This document shows, in pieces, positions 7,722-15,757 of a stretch of 52,686 bases of DNA. The position numbers and the translations under genes were made by a program. The notes beneath the pieces are model-generated. The model searched no databases, had not been told where the DNA came from, and saw only the letters and a list, made by a program, of their open reading frames with translations. Source of the stretch: Bacteroidota bacterium (GTDB taxonomy: Bacteria > Bacteroidota > Bacteroidia > Flavobacteriales_D > Crocinitomicaceae); contig JAJRQQ010000078.1 of assembly GCA_024280155.1 (NCBI GenBank), forward strand, positions 1-52,686, read 5' to 3'. The stretch's first letter is position 1. Each line of letters begins with the position of its first letter.

Positions 7722-9455
7722 CTATTCTTTTACAAAACGTTTTATGTAAACTTTATTTTTAGTTGTTAATTGGATGAAATAAATTCCTTTGGGTAAATTT
7801 TCAACATTTAATTTATCTACGTTTTCATATAATCCAATCACTTTTCCTTCTAAAGAAGTTAGGGTTATTTCATAGTCCTTCAGTTTAGTTTCGATATTTA
7901 CTTCATTCTTCGCTGGGTTGGGATATATATTAAATGTATTCTCATTGACTAATTCTTCTGTACTGACAAAACTCATCGGAATAATTGAAAATTTATAGGG
8001 ATTCTCCCAAGAATTAACCGTTGATAAACCTCTGATTTTGATGTAAATAAATTCATTTGGAACTGCTATCGAAACAACTTGTTGAGTTGAAGTTATTGGA
8101 AATTGATTTTGAAAACTTAAATCTTCATTTTGAAATTCTACAAAAAGTATATTCAGTGAGTCTGAAATTAATGTAAACTGGATGGAATCTACATTTGGGC
8201 AATCTATTTTAAAGAAATCATCATCTAAATTCTGCATATTCTGTTGGTAAGTCAAATAACCAATGTATTCTTTATTGAAACCAACCAAAAATGCTCGACT
8301 TGATTGTTCTGGTTCATCAATTCCTCTCAAGATTGTTCTATAATCTGCCCCTTCACTGGTATGTGGAATAGAATTCATTGTTGTGTCTGCCAACCCGATT
8401 GGAGAAGGAGTATCCAAATCATGTATCCATTGACGATGAATAGAAACAGCTCCATCCCCTACTAATCCACTTCCCCAATTAGCCCAAATTGAACACATAT
8501 AGGTGTAATCGAAATCTAGAGGCAAAGGCATACTAGGGTTATAATCATAGCTGTAAAAATTCTCATTAATTCCAGTGATATCATCATTCTCAACACCGTT
8601 ACAATTAATATCAACGTTGGGAAAGGTAGCATTTCCTGAAATGGATTGAATACAAGATTCGTTTCCTCCGAACATATAGATACCTTTCGGATAATCAGAA
8701 CATTGCGTGTATGAATTGTATTGCCAAAGTAAATCTCTATTTGCTTCAGAATAACCAAATGGATTGGGAACAATAGATGCTTTGGTAGGGTCAGGTGCTG
8801 TGTTCGATCCAGTATGAGGTGTTCCATAAGTCGCAACACGAGCAACAAAATGTCCTTGTGCACTTGTTGGGTCGACGTAATGTGTATGTTGATTATTCGC
8901 ATCTGTTCGTTGCAGATATTCACGAATTGCTAATCCTCCCATAGAATGACCGACCAAAATTACTTTCTCACTACCGGTATAATTAAGAACTTCTTCAATC
9001 ATTTTCCCGAGAGCAAAACCTTGTTTGTAAATTGCTGATTCATTACTTTGATCGAAATAATCATTGGTAGAACCAGCTGCGCCACGAATTCTTTCTTCTT
9101 GGAAATTGATTGCAAAAAGATAACTCCCGCTCCAACCATCTATGAAATTATTGATATCTGCATCATAATTCCTACGTCCCACATTTATTGAAACATTGTT
9201 AAAAACAAAATCTTGCCATTTTACATCCTCAGAAAGAATAGAACTAGTAATGTCATCATCAGCATTAAGCACTACATCGAAAACGTTAATTGAACCTAGA
9301 GAATCGTGTGTACTTAAGTACTCCATTGTTGTTCCAAAAGTTTGGTCACTCCCCGTTAATCCATGTACAAAAATAATTGGATAAGGGATATTGTTTTGGG
9401 CAATTGAACTTGAAATGTGTAAAAAAAGTAGGGTAATTAGTGTAAATAATTTCAT
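7722..9455 (-). CDS. secreted lipase-like alpha/beta hydrolase with T9SS sorting domain
   Basis: A 577-aa extracellular hydrolase. Residues 1-19 form a signal peptide (LLFLHISSSIAQ). An alpha/beta-hydrolase follows: oxyanion-side HGLTG (31-35), nucleophile elbow GHSMGG with Ser171, and TYGTPHTGS ~30 residues later, as in PGAP1/triacylglycerol lipase relatives. The last ~75 residues (NIYPNPAKNEVNIE ... LPKGIYFIQLTTKN) are a type A T9SS C-terminal domain, so the enzyme should be exported through the outer membrane and anchored or released. Between them is an Ig-like beta region. The substrate (ester lipid) is inferred from the family. A TAACTTTG element (9461-9468) lies six bases upstream of the ATG. 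Confidence 0.88.
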   Translation of the reverse strand: MKLFTLITLLFLHISSSIAQNNIPYPIIFVHGLTGSDQTFGTTMEYLSTHDSLGSINVFDVVLNADDDITSSILSEDVKWQDFVFNNVSINVGRRNYDADINNFIDGWSGSYLFAINFQEERIRGAAGSTNDYFDQSNESAIYKQGFALGKMIEEVLNYTGSEKVILVGHSMGGLAIREYLQRTDANNQHTHYVDPTSAQGHFVARVATYGTPHTGSNTAPDPTKASIVPNPFGYSEANRDLLWQYNSYTQCSDYPKGIYMFGGNESCIQSISGNATFPNVDINCNGVENDDITGINENFYSYDYNPSMPLPLDFDYTYMCSIWANWGSGLVGDGAVSIHRQWIHDLDTPSPIGLADTTMNSIPHTSEGADYRTILRGIDEPEQSSRAFLVGFNKEYIGYLTYQQNMQNLDDDFFKIDCPNVDSIQFTLISDSLNILFVEFQNEDLSFQNQFPITSTQQVVSIAVPNEFIYIKIRGLSTVNSWENPYKFSIIPMSFVSTEELVNENTFNIYPNPAKNEVNIETKLKDYEITLTSLEGKVIGLYENVDKLNVENLPKGIYFIQLTTKNKVYIKRFVKE

Positions 9456-9745
9456 AGTGACAAAGTTAAATATGATTCGTTAGAATTGAACCACTGAATT
9501 GAATTTATTTTTTTCTTGATAGATAATTGTTGAAACCCTATCAATATTTGTTTCCCAGTTTTTTGCCGAAGCAGAAAAAAAGTTCCAAAAACTGCATTGC
9601 GTTGTTATTTTTCCATTCAGTTAATCCTCTTCAATATTAAGTTATCGCGCCTGAGCTTCTTGCAGTCGCTAGTCTCATAACTAAAACATTGATTTTGATT
9701 AACCTTATTCCAAAATAAAGATGCGGTTCCTCGCTTCGGATTAAT

Positions 9746-9962
9746 AATCATTGCAATAAATAAAAATCTTTACGAAGAACTAAAAAGTGCATTCATAAAT
9801 TTCGCCGGCACCAAAACACCGCAAAATTCGTAAATTTAAACAACTGTTTGAGGAGGAACGACGAGTTTTGTTTCAATTAGAATTGAGGATGATTTTGGTC
9901 GCTAAATTTATGACAGCACTAGACTTTTTTGTTACTTTTTTCGGCAATGGAAACCGAGTTTA
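9746..9962. repeat. dispersed palindromic repeat, module B copy 1
   Basis: About 217 bp highly similar to 45843-46040. The core 9787-9918 is an imperfect palindrome: TGCATTCATAAATTT near the left end faces AAATTTATGACAGCA at the right, and CACCAAAAC faces GATTTTGGTC further in. The inner arm AATTTAAACAA faces TTGTTTCAATT with one mismatch in this copy. It ends in a T-rich run (TTTTTTGTTACTTTTTTCGG). No coding frame is apparent. Function is unknown; it may be a MITE-like hairpin or structured RNA. Confidence 0.8.
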
Positions 9963-10041
9963 CGAGCTCATGAAGTCAAATGAAAATAAATAAAAAATTC
10001 TCTGAATAAAAAGTAAAGAAGATTATGACTTAAAATTGTTG

Positions 10042-10252
10042 TTTCCTTTTTCCTTGATGAAAAAGAAAGAAAAAAATCAAGTCGAAACAATGCTTCCACA
10101 CGCTCTGCTGAAAATCAATAATTTCTACAAAAGAAGTGTTTTGTAAACACAATGACGGAGCACTTTTGTGCAATTATTCGTTATTTTCAGCATTCACTCC
10201 CCCACCTGCCCGCTGTTTCGACAGGCCAACGCACTTCTAGATTTCGCTTCGG
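10042..10252. repeat. dispersed palindromic repeat, module A copy 1
   Basis: About 210 bp nearly identical to 45629-45835. A short hairpin (CTTGAT 10053-10058 / ATCAAG 10076-10081) leads into a 142-bp imperfect palindrome closed by GTCGAAACA (10081-10089) and TGTTTCGAC (10214-10222). Inside it TGCTGAAAAT (10106-10115) pairs perfectly with ATTTTCAGCA (10183-10192). Two small hairpins crown it: GTGTTTTGTAAACAC and GCACTTTTGTGC. The second copy keeps the pairing through a compensatory change (see findings). Confidence 0.85.
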
Positions 10253-10312
10253 AATGTTCATTTAACCAATAAAAAAAAGATAAAGTAGGAAACGATTGAA
10301 ATAAAAAAATTA

Positions 10313-11083
10313 TCATTTCAACAGTTCCATAAAATATTTGGGGGCAAATTTCAATCGTGAACCGTACCAGGAGAACATTTCTCCATCTACAATAATGATT
10401 TTAGATGTTGTATAAGTTTTTTGAAATTCAGCAACATGCTTTTCTTTGAAAGGATAAGGTTCTGAGCTTAAAAAAATATAATCTGGAGATAATCCCTTTT
10501 CAACTTCAGGATATCGTTCTGTACTCGAAAGATTAATTAAGCCACAACGAGTGAGCATATCGTCAATGAACGTATTCTTTCCGGCAACAAATCGAGGTTC
10601 GTTCCATATAAAATACAACACTGTTGTTTTCGGAGAATTTGAAACAGCTTCTTTTAAAATTTTAAATTCTTTTTGAATGATTGCACTCAAATTCAATGAT
10701 TCAGACTCTTTTCCTGTTATTTTTCCAATTTCAGCGATTGAAATTAATGCATCTTTCAAATTAAAAATATCACTCATCCAAACAGGGGCAATCTTCTTTA
10801 ATTCTTCGATATCTTCTTTAGAATTTTCTTCTTTATTGCCGATAATTAAATCTGGATTTAGCGATTTCACCTTGTCAAAATTTACATTTTTAGTGCCACC
10901 TACGCTATTTTTTGTGCGAAACCATTTATTTGGATGAATACAAAACTTAGTAATACCAACAACCTCTTCTTCTAACCCTAAATCATGTAATAATTCTGTC
11001 TGAGAAGGTACTAACGAAATAATCCGATTAGGTTTATCGCCCAATCGGATTATTTGATTCATTTGATCAACATACGTTTTCAT
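10313..11083 (-). CDS. helical-backbone metal receptor / BtuF-like protein without signal peptide
   Basis: About 256 aa, related to periplasmic receptors of the BtuF/FhuD class. It begins RIISLVPSQTELLHDLGLEEEVVGIT, continues with VGGTKNVNFDKVKSLNPDLII and a long linking helix, then TVLYFIWNEPRFVAGKNTFI, a typical lobe 2. I choose ATG 11083 (MKTYVDQM) over a TTG two codons upstream. Unlike transport receptors it has no signal peptide or lipobox, so as drawn it is cytoplasmic and there is no permease gene nearby. It follows the cystathionine beta-synthase gene by 6 bp, so the two are co-transcribed. A role in sensing or holding a cofactor or metal is speculation. Confidence 0.75.
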   Translation of the reverse strand: MKTYVDQMNQIIRLGDKPNRIISLVPSQTELLHDLGLEEEVVGITKFCIHPNKWFRTKNSVGGTKNVNFDKVKSLNPDLIIGNKEENSKEDIEELKKIAPVWMSDIFNLKDALISIAEIGKITGKESESLNLSAIIQKEFKILKEAVSNSPKTTVLYFIWNEPRFVAGKNTFIDDMLTRCGLINLSSTERYPEVEKGLSPDYIFLSSEPYPFKEKHVAEFQKTYTTSKIIIVDGEMFSWYGSRLKFAPKYFMELLK

Positions 11084-11089
11084 TCTCAA

Positions 11090-12451
11090 TTAAGAAATTG
11101 CAGAAATTAAATCTTGTGGAGTAATGATGTGATGATTTCCATTTTTCAATTCAACCAAAACTGCTGAAGTGTCTTTATTAATCAACTTCGAGATTTCATC
11201 AATTGGAGTATCTTCTTTTACGATTGGAAAAGGTGCTGACATGATATTCGAAATTGATTGATCTTTCAAGTCAGGATTTTCTACCAATGATTGATACACT
11301 TTGTGGTCATCAAGAGAACCTACAAAACCTCCATCTTTCATCACAGGAATTTGAGAGATATTGACTTTTCGCATTCTATCGATTGCATGAGAAACCAATT
11401 CTTCCCCAAAAACGGTTAACAATGGAGAATCTCCATGTTTTGCGACTAAATCTCCAGCCGTTAGAATTTCTTCATCTAAGAATCCACGTTCACGCATCCA
11501 GTCGTCGTTAAACATTTTACCCACATATCGTGAACCATGATCATGAAACAAAACAACAACAACATCGTCTTTGGTTAATTCTTCACCAAGTTGCAACAAT
11601 CCTTTAATAGCTGAACCCGCAGAATTCCCAACAAAAATACCTTCTTCTTTTGCTAATCTTCTTTGATAAACGGCTGCATCTTTATCTGTTACTTTCGTAA
11701 ATTTATCTATGATAGAAAAATCAACATTCTTTGGTAATATATCTTCTCCAATTCCTTCTGTTATGTATGGATAAATCTCATTTTCGTCAAACTCCCCTGT
11801 TTCATGGTATTTTTTAAAAACAGAACCGTAAGTGTCAATACCCCACAATTTAATGTTTGGATTTTTCTCTTTTAAGAATTTCCCAACACCTGAAATTGTA
11901 CCTCCTGTACCTACTCCAACAACAAAATGTGTAATTTTACCTTCTGTTTGCTCCCATATTTCTGGACCTGTACTCAAGTAATGTGCTTTAGCGTTTGAAG
12001 GATTATCGTATTGATTAACGTACCAAGAATTTGGTGTTGTTTCAGCCAATGTTTTAGAAACAGAATAATAAGAACGAGGATCATCCGGAGAAACATTAGT
12101 TGGACAAACATGAACTTCAGCACCTACTGCACGAAGAATATCCATTTTTTCTTTACTTTGTTTATCGCTCAATACACAAATTAATTTGTAACCTCTCATC
12201 ACTGCAACTAAAGCTAATCCCATTCCTGTATTTCCAGAAGTTCCTTCAATTATTGTTCCACCAGGTTTTAAACTTCCATTTGCTTCTGCATCATCAATCA
12301 TTTGGAGTGCCATTCTATCCTTAACAGAATTCCCTGGATTTGTCGTCTCAATTTTAGCCAAGACAAGCGCATCTATTTCAGTACACATTCTATTGATTTT
12401 CACCAAAGGTGTGTTTCCTATTGTTTCGAGTATGTTATTGTAGTATTTCAT
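11090..12451 (-). CDS. cystathionine beta-synthase-like PLP enzyme with C-terminal CBS pair
   Basis: A 453-aa cytoplasmic enzyme of the cysteine synthase/cystathionine beta-synthase family. It condenses serine or an activated serine with homocysteine or sulfide. IGNTPLVKI opens the fold, NPGNSVKDRMAL carries the PLP lysine (about K44), EGTSGNTG (69-76) is the substrate loop and VGTGGTISG binds PLP phosphate. Residues ~335-453 hold two CBS motifs (VSHAIDRMRKVNISQIPVMKD and ISNIMSAPFPIVKEDTPIDE), a regulatory module. No N-terminal heme region is present, unlike the human enzyme. The gene lies between the antiporter (21 bp upstream) and the metal-receptor-like gene. Confidence 0.92.
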   Translation of the reverse strand: MKYYNNILETIGNTPLVKINRMCTEIDALVLAKIETTNPGNSVKDRMALQMIDDAEANGSLKPGGTIIEGTSGNTGMGLALVAVMRGYKLICVLSDKQSKEKMDILRAVGAEVHVCPTNVSPDDPRSYYSVSKTLAETTPNSWYVNQYDNPSNAKAHYLSTGPEIWEQTEGKITHFVVGVGTGGTISGVGKFLKEKNPNIKLWGIDTYGSVFKKYHETGEFDENEIYPYITEGIGEDILPKNVDFSIIDKFTKVTDKDAAVYQRRLAKEEGIFVGNSAGSAIKGLLQLGEELTKDDVVVVLFHDHGSRYVGKMFNDDWMRERGFLDEEILTAGDLVAKHGDSPLLTVFGEELVSHAIDRMRKVNISQIPVMKDGGFVGSLDDHKVYQSLVENPDLKDQSISNIMSAPFPIVKEDTPIDEISKLINKDTSAVLVELKNGNHHIITPQDLISAIS

Positions 12452-12472
12452 TTGATATAATTAAATTCTTAT

Positions 12473-13483
12473 TTAAATCTTCCCTTGTACTTTTAAAAGG
12501 ATTACTGTAATATAGGAAACGTATGACAGTAGAAGAATTGCACCTTTTAAACGCCCGATTTTCTTTCCGATATAAATGACCAATAACAATAACAATGTAA
12601 TGCCAATCATCCAAGGTATATCAAAGTGTATTATTGATTGTGAGACTTCTACAGGTTGCACCATGGATGTTATCCCTATTACTGCGAATACATTAAAAAT
12701 ATTAGAACCGATTAAATTTCCTACAGAAATATCTGTTTCCTTTTTAAATGCGGCAACACAAGAAGCTACTAATTCAGGAGCACTTGTACCGAAAGCAACT
12801 ACAGTTACTCCTATAATAACATCTTTATTTGGATTTGTAGCAAGAAGGTCATTAGCTATGCCAACAGCGCCCTCTACAAAACGATCTGCTCCAACATACA
12901 AACCAACAAACCCTAATAAAAGAAAAACACTTGACTTCCAATAAGGCTCTGTTTTTACAATTTGAACATTGTCACGAGTAATGATCATCTTTTCTCTTTT
13001 ATCGATAATCGCCTTTTTCATTTTACTCACGAATTTCTTTTTTGCTTTTTGCTGGCGAATCATCCAAACAATAAAAACAACCAAAAGAGAAAACATGAAT
13101 AAGCCTTCTATTCTTGAAAAGACACCGTCAAGAGCAAAAATACTTAACAGTAATGTTGCGAAAAGCATCATTGGATAATCAATTCTTTTTGTATTCTTAT
13201 CTACTGTGAGAGGGAAAATAAGTACCGTGATACCTAGCACCAGCGCAATGTTCGCAATATTAGAACCTACTACGTTACCAATAGCGATACCAGAATTGCC
13301 ATTTAGGGTACTTTTTAAACTAACCAATAATTCTGGAGCTGATGTACCGAAAGCCACAACTGTCATTCCTATAACAAGAGATGAAATTCCCATTTTTTTA
13401 GAAAAACCAACGGCGCCACGAACAAGAAATTCGCCACCAACGATTAAAATAAGTAAACCGAGAATTAGGTAGAAATAGTCCAT
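12473..13483 (-). CDS. calcium/sodium antiporter, CaCA superfamily (YrbG-like)
   Basis: A 336-aa inner-membrane cation exchanger with about ten helices and two inverted alpha repeats. The first is GMTVVAFGTSAPELLVSLKS near residues 39-58, the second GVTVVAFGTSAPELVASCVA near 225-244; each is followed by the GN(V/L)(V/I)GSNI(A/F)N signature. The cytoplasmic loop at ~145-175 is basic (QQKAKKKFVSKMKK). The family moves Ca2+ or K+ out against Na+ or H+; the exact ions are not predictable. It starts 12 bp after the upstream T9SS gene and ends 21 bp before the CBS gene, forming one transcriptional run. Confidence 0.93.
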   Translation of the reverse strand: MDYFYLILGLLILIVGGEFLVRGAVGFSKKMGISSLVIGMTVVAFGTSAPELLVSLKSTLNGNSGIAIGNVVGSNIANIALVLGITVLIFPLTVDKNTKRIDYPMMLFATLLLSIFALDGVFSRIEGLFMFSLLVVFIVWMIRQQKAKKKFVSKMKKAIIDKREKMIITRDNVQIVKTEPYWKSSVFLLLGFVGLYVGADRFVEGAVGIANDLLATNPNKDVIIGVTVVAFGTSAPELVASCVAAFKKETDISVGNLIGSNIFNVFAVIGITSMVQPVEVSQSIIHFDIPWMIGITLLLLLVIYIGKKIGRLKGAILLLSYVSYITVILLKVQGKI

Positions 13484-13495
13484 TAAAATTTTAAC

Positions 13496-14260
13496 TTATT
13501 TTAGTGTGATTGATTCCACAAGGATTGCTCCATTAACTTCTAGATAAATAAAATATTTACCAGGCTCATTTCCTGACAAGTTAATTTCATCAGAAGAAAT
13601 CATATTTTCTTGTGCATAAATTTTTCTACCCACCATGTCCAACACTTGAACACTAAATTCTTGTGAATCTTCGATATTCATGGAGGTTTTAAAAACTCCA
13701 TTGGTTGGATTTGGATAGACAATAAATGAAGATAAAAGAGACAATTCATCTTGTGAAGCGTACAAATCATACCATTCTATTTCTAATTCTGCGAAATAAA
13801 CATCATTTAAACTTACTTGAACCGTGTTAACAACCCCTTCATTTAAAGATGATAAAGGAAATTGCTGAACCATTGCCCTGTCAATTGGTTCATCATCTCC
13901 AAGATTACTATTGCATGAAGTGAATGCTTGGTCACTTTCAAAACCTGCCATGTCAATTTGAATGTATGACGTATTTACATTACTTTGAGAACCAATTTGT
14001 ACATCTAAAATATCTTTCCAAATATTGTAATTGATACTTGCATCATCATCAAAAGTCCAACAATTTGTTCCTTCATTTCCAGCGCCATCCAAGCACCAAA
14101 TATTGAACGTTGGGTCTTGTATTGTACCTGAACAAAAAGGAAAAATTGCACCGTCACAGTCATCAGCTTTCGCTTTTAATTTTATAACAGTAACGGAGTA
14201 ACTAATTTGTCCAAATGAACAGAAAGGTATGAGCAATAGAGTAAATAAAAATTTTTTCAT
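13496..14260 (-). CDS. secreted protein with T9SS type A sorting domain
   Basis: About 254 aa from ATG 14260 (MKKFLFTLLLIPFCSFGQ), a clean signal peptide. An upstream start at 14287 would put nine extra residues before the signal and is rejected. The middle is rich in Asp/Asn and cysteines (CDGAIFPFCSGTIQDP, CLDGAGNEGTNCW, FTSCNSNLGDDEP), suggesting a disulfide-bonded extracellular beta domain. The end (SSFIVYPNPTNGVFKTSM ... GKYFIYLEVNG) is the T9SS sorting domain. No enzyme motif is visible; a cell-surface adhesin or structural protein is possible. It is first in the run leading to the antiporter. Confidence 0.8.
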   Translation of the reverse strand: MKKFLFTLLLIPFCSFGQISYSVTVIKLKAKADDCDGAIFPFCSGTIQDPTFNIWCLDGAGNEGTNCWTFDDDASINYNIWKDILDVQIGSQSNVNTSYIQIDMAGFESDQAFTSCNSNLGDDEPIDRAMVQQFPLSSLNEGVVNTVQVSLNDVYFAELEIEWYDLYASQDELSLLSSFIVYPNPTNGVFKTSMNIEDSQEFSVQVLDMVGRKIYAQENMISSDEINLSGNEPGKYFIYLEVNGAILVESITLK

Positions 14261-14382
14261 TCGTTTTCTATTTAGAATAGATGCCAAATTTAACGAAATG
14301 TTCGGATAAAAACCAAAGACTGTTAAGAAAGCTCTGTTTTCAGCTTAAAAAAGTTTCTTATATTTACTCAAAATATATTACT

Positions 14383-14838
14383 ATGAAATCAATTGCATTA
14401 TTTTTCTTTATTTCGCTTCTTCTATTTTCTTGTAAAAAAGATGAAGATAACTCTCAACAAGCAGAAGCAGATGAGAAAATCATTCAACAATACATTTCCG
14501 ACCACAATCTAAACGCAACTGCTACCGGTTCTGGATTATATGTAGTTATTGAAAATCCAGGTAGTGGTGCACAGCCTAATGCAAATTCTGATGTAAAAGT
14601 TGTTTACGCTGGATATTATACAGATGGAAATGTTTTCGACCAAAGCTCTGCTCTCGGAGCAACTTTTAACTTACAAAACGTCATACAAGGTTGGACAGAA
14701 GGCATCCCATATTTTAAAGAAGGTGGGAATGGGAAATTATTAATTCCATCCGCTTTAGGATACGGTGCTGCTGGAAGTGGAAATATCCCACCAAATACAG
14801 TGATTATTTTTGACGTTGCATTGATTGATGTGCTTTAG
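14383..14838 (+). CDS. FKBP-type peptidyl-prolyl isomerase lipoprotein
   Basis: A 151-aa lipoprotein that catalyses proline cis-trans isomerisation in the cell envelope. From ATG 14383, MKSIALFFFISLLLFSCKK gives a type II signal with lipid-modified Cys17, which fixes the start; a longer frame from 14281 would bury it. The FKBP domain covers ~50-150: VKVVYAGYYTDGNVFDQS, then FNLQNVIQGWTEGIPYFKEG and LIPSALGYGAAGSGNIPPNT, with the active-site Tyr, Asp, Val-Ile-Trp and Tyr residues of the family in place. It diverges from the T9SS gene and ends 15 bp before the end of the converging methyltransferase gene. Confidence 0.92.
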   Translation: MKSIALFFFISLLLFSCKKDEDNSQQAEADEKIIQQYISDHNLNATATGSGLYVVIENPGSGAQPNANSDVKVVYAGYYTDGNVFDQSSALGATFNLQNVIQGWTEGIPYFKEGGNGKLLIPSALGYGAAGSGNIPPNTVIIFDVALIDVL

Positions 14839-14853
14839 AAGCTAATAATAACT

Positions 14854-15609
14854 TCAAGAATTCTTAACAATCATTGCACTCCCCTGCCAATCAGGGGTTT
14901 CTATAATTGATTCTGGGATTGTTTTTTTAAATTCATCAATTGCCTTTGGAATCCCATCCCAATTATGGTTATAATCGTGTACAATAATTACTCCCCCCTT
15001 ACTCAACCTTTCATAGAAAAATTTCAATGCTTCAATGGTTGGAGCATATAAATCGGCATCGATATTTACCAATGCAAATGTTTCATTTTCTAAACCTTTT
15101 GTCGTATCAGGGAAAAAGCCAGGCCTAAACACAAGATTCTCATTTCCATTCATGTACTTTTTGACTTTTTCTATACTTGTATCTGCAAACATATCCGTTT
15201 CAAAACGATTGTCAGTTTGAGTTTCAAATTCTAAATCTTTCTCAGAAAAGCCATTAAACGTATCGAACAAATAAAACTTTCTCGTTTCATCCATATAATG
15301 AATAACCTTTGCTGTTTCTCCTTTATGAACCCCTAATTCAGCAAATGCTCCTTTGATCTTATTTTTTTTCAATTGCTCTATTTGAAACCACAAATTAAAG
15401 AAACGTACTTTATCACGGTAAGGACGCTCTAACTTCAACAGTTTTTTAGAGATTTGTTTTTTTTTTACCGCTTCTTCCCAAGCAAAAGGTTTACTAATTT
15501 TATACGACCAAAAACTTTCAATGTATTTAAAAAGAAGAATAACAAAAAGAACAATTAAAACCGTATTTATATTTGGAGAAAGAAAAAAAACAGAAAAGGC
15601 ATAAGTCAT
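14854..15609 (-). CDS. TylF/MycF-like class I SAM-dependent methyltransferase
   Basis: A 251-aa protein with an N-terminal hydrophobic stretch (~5-27) followed by a soluble methyltransferase of the macrocin O-methyltransferase (TylF) family. Visible elements are KGAFAELGVHKGETAK (SAM loop), KFYLFDTFNGFSEKD (acidic loop), FALVNIDADLYAPTIEALKF (metal-binding DAD) and GGVIIVHDYNHNW (second metal-binding motif). These are typical of metal-dependent sugar or aglycone O-methyltransferases; here a surface-glycan substrate is plausible but unproven. It stands alone, separated by ~150 bp from pnp and its terminator. Confidence 0.82.
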   Translation of the reverse strand: MTYAFSVFFLSPNINTVLIVLFVILLFKYIESFWSYKISKPFAWEEAVKKKQISKKLLKLERPYRDKVRFFNLWFQIEQLKKNKIKGAFAELGVHKGETAKVIHYMDETRKFYLFDTFNGFSEKDLEFETQTDNRFETDMFADTSIEKVKKYMNGNENLVFRPGFFPDTTKGLENETFALVNIDADLYAPTIEALKFFYERLSKGGVIIVHDYNHNWDGIPKAIDEFKKTIPESIIETPDWQGSAMIVKNS

Positions 15610-15697
15610 TTTATTTACTATTTATTAAATTAAAAATGATTGTCAAATATAAACATTCTATTCTAAGATTCTCCTTGCGGTAAAAGTTGTTTTGTTT

Positions 15698-15734
15698 AAA
15701 AACAAAAAATGGCCTCGATTTCTCGAAGCCATTT
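15698..15734 (-). terminator. rho-independent terminator after pnp
   Basis: On the minus strand the sequence forms AAATGGCTTCGA-GAAA-TCGAGGCCATTT, a stem of about 11 bp with one mismatch, followed by a T-rich tail (TTTGTTTTT). It begins 24 bp past the pnp stop codon in the direction of transcription. This is the clearest intrinsic terminator in the window. Confidence 0.85.
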
Positions 15735-15757
15735 CATTATTTAAAAAAGACAATTGC

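Larger units (their letters stand above)
9456..10312. other. 857-bp non-coding stretch containing palindromic repeat modules
   Basis: No open frame with coding character is present on either strand. Positions 9746-9962 (module B) and 10042-10252 (module A) recur at 45629-46040 in swapped order and are annotated separately. The first 290 bp (9456-9745) has no second copy here except its last part: TCGCTTCGGA (9731-9740) before module B matches the end of module A at 10245-10254. This suggests that the block is a fragment of a longer A-B-A chain. Confidence 0.7.

Noticed and set aside
9456-10312. CRISPR array or decayed transposase in the non-coding block
   Set aside because: There are no regularly spaced direct repeats and no transposase-like translation; the repeats are palindromic modules.
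12576-12944. Long open frame opposite the antiporter gene
   Set aside because: It is antisense to a membrane-protein gene with conserved repeats and has no family features; a shadow frame.
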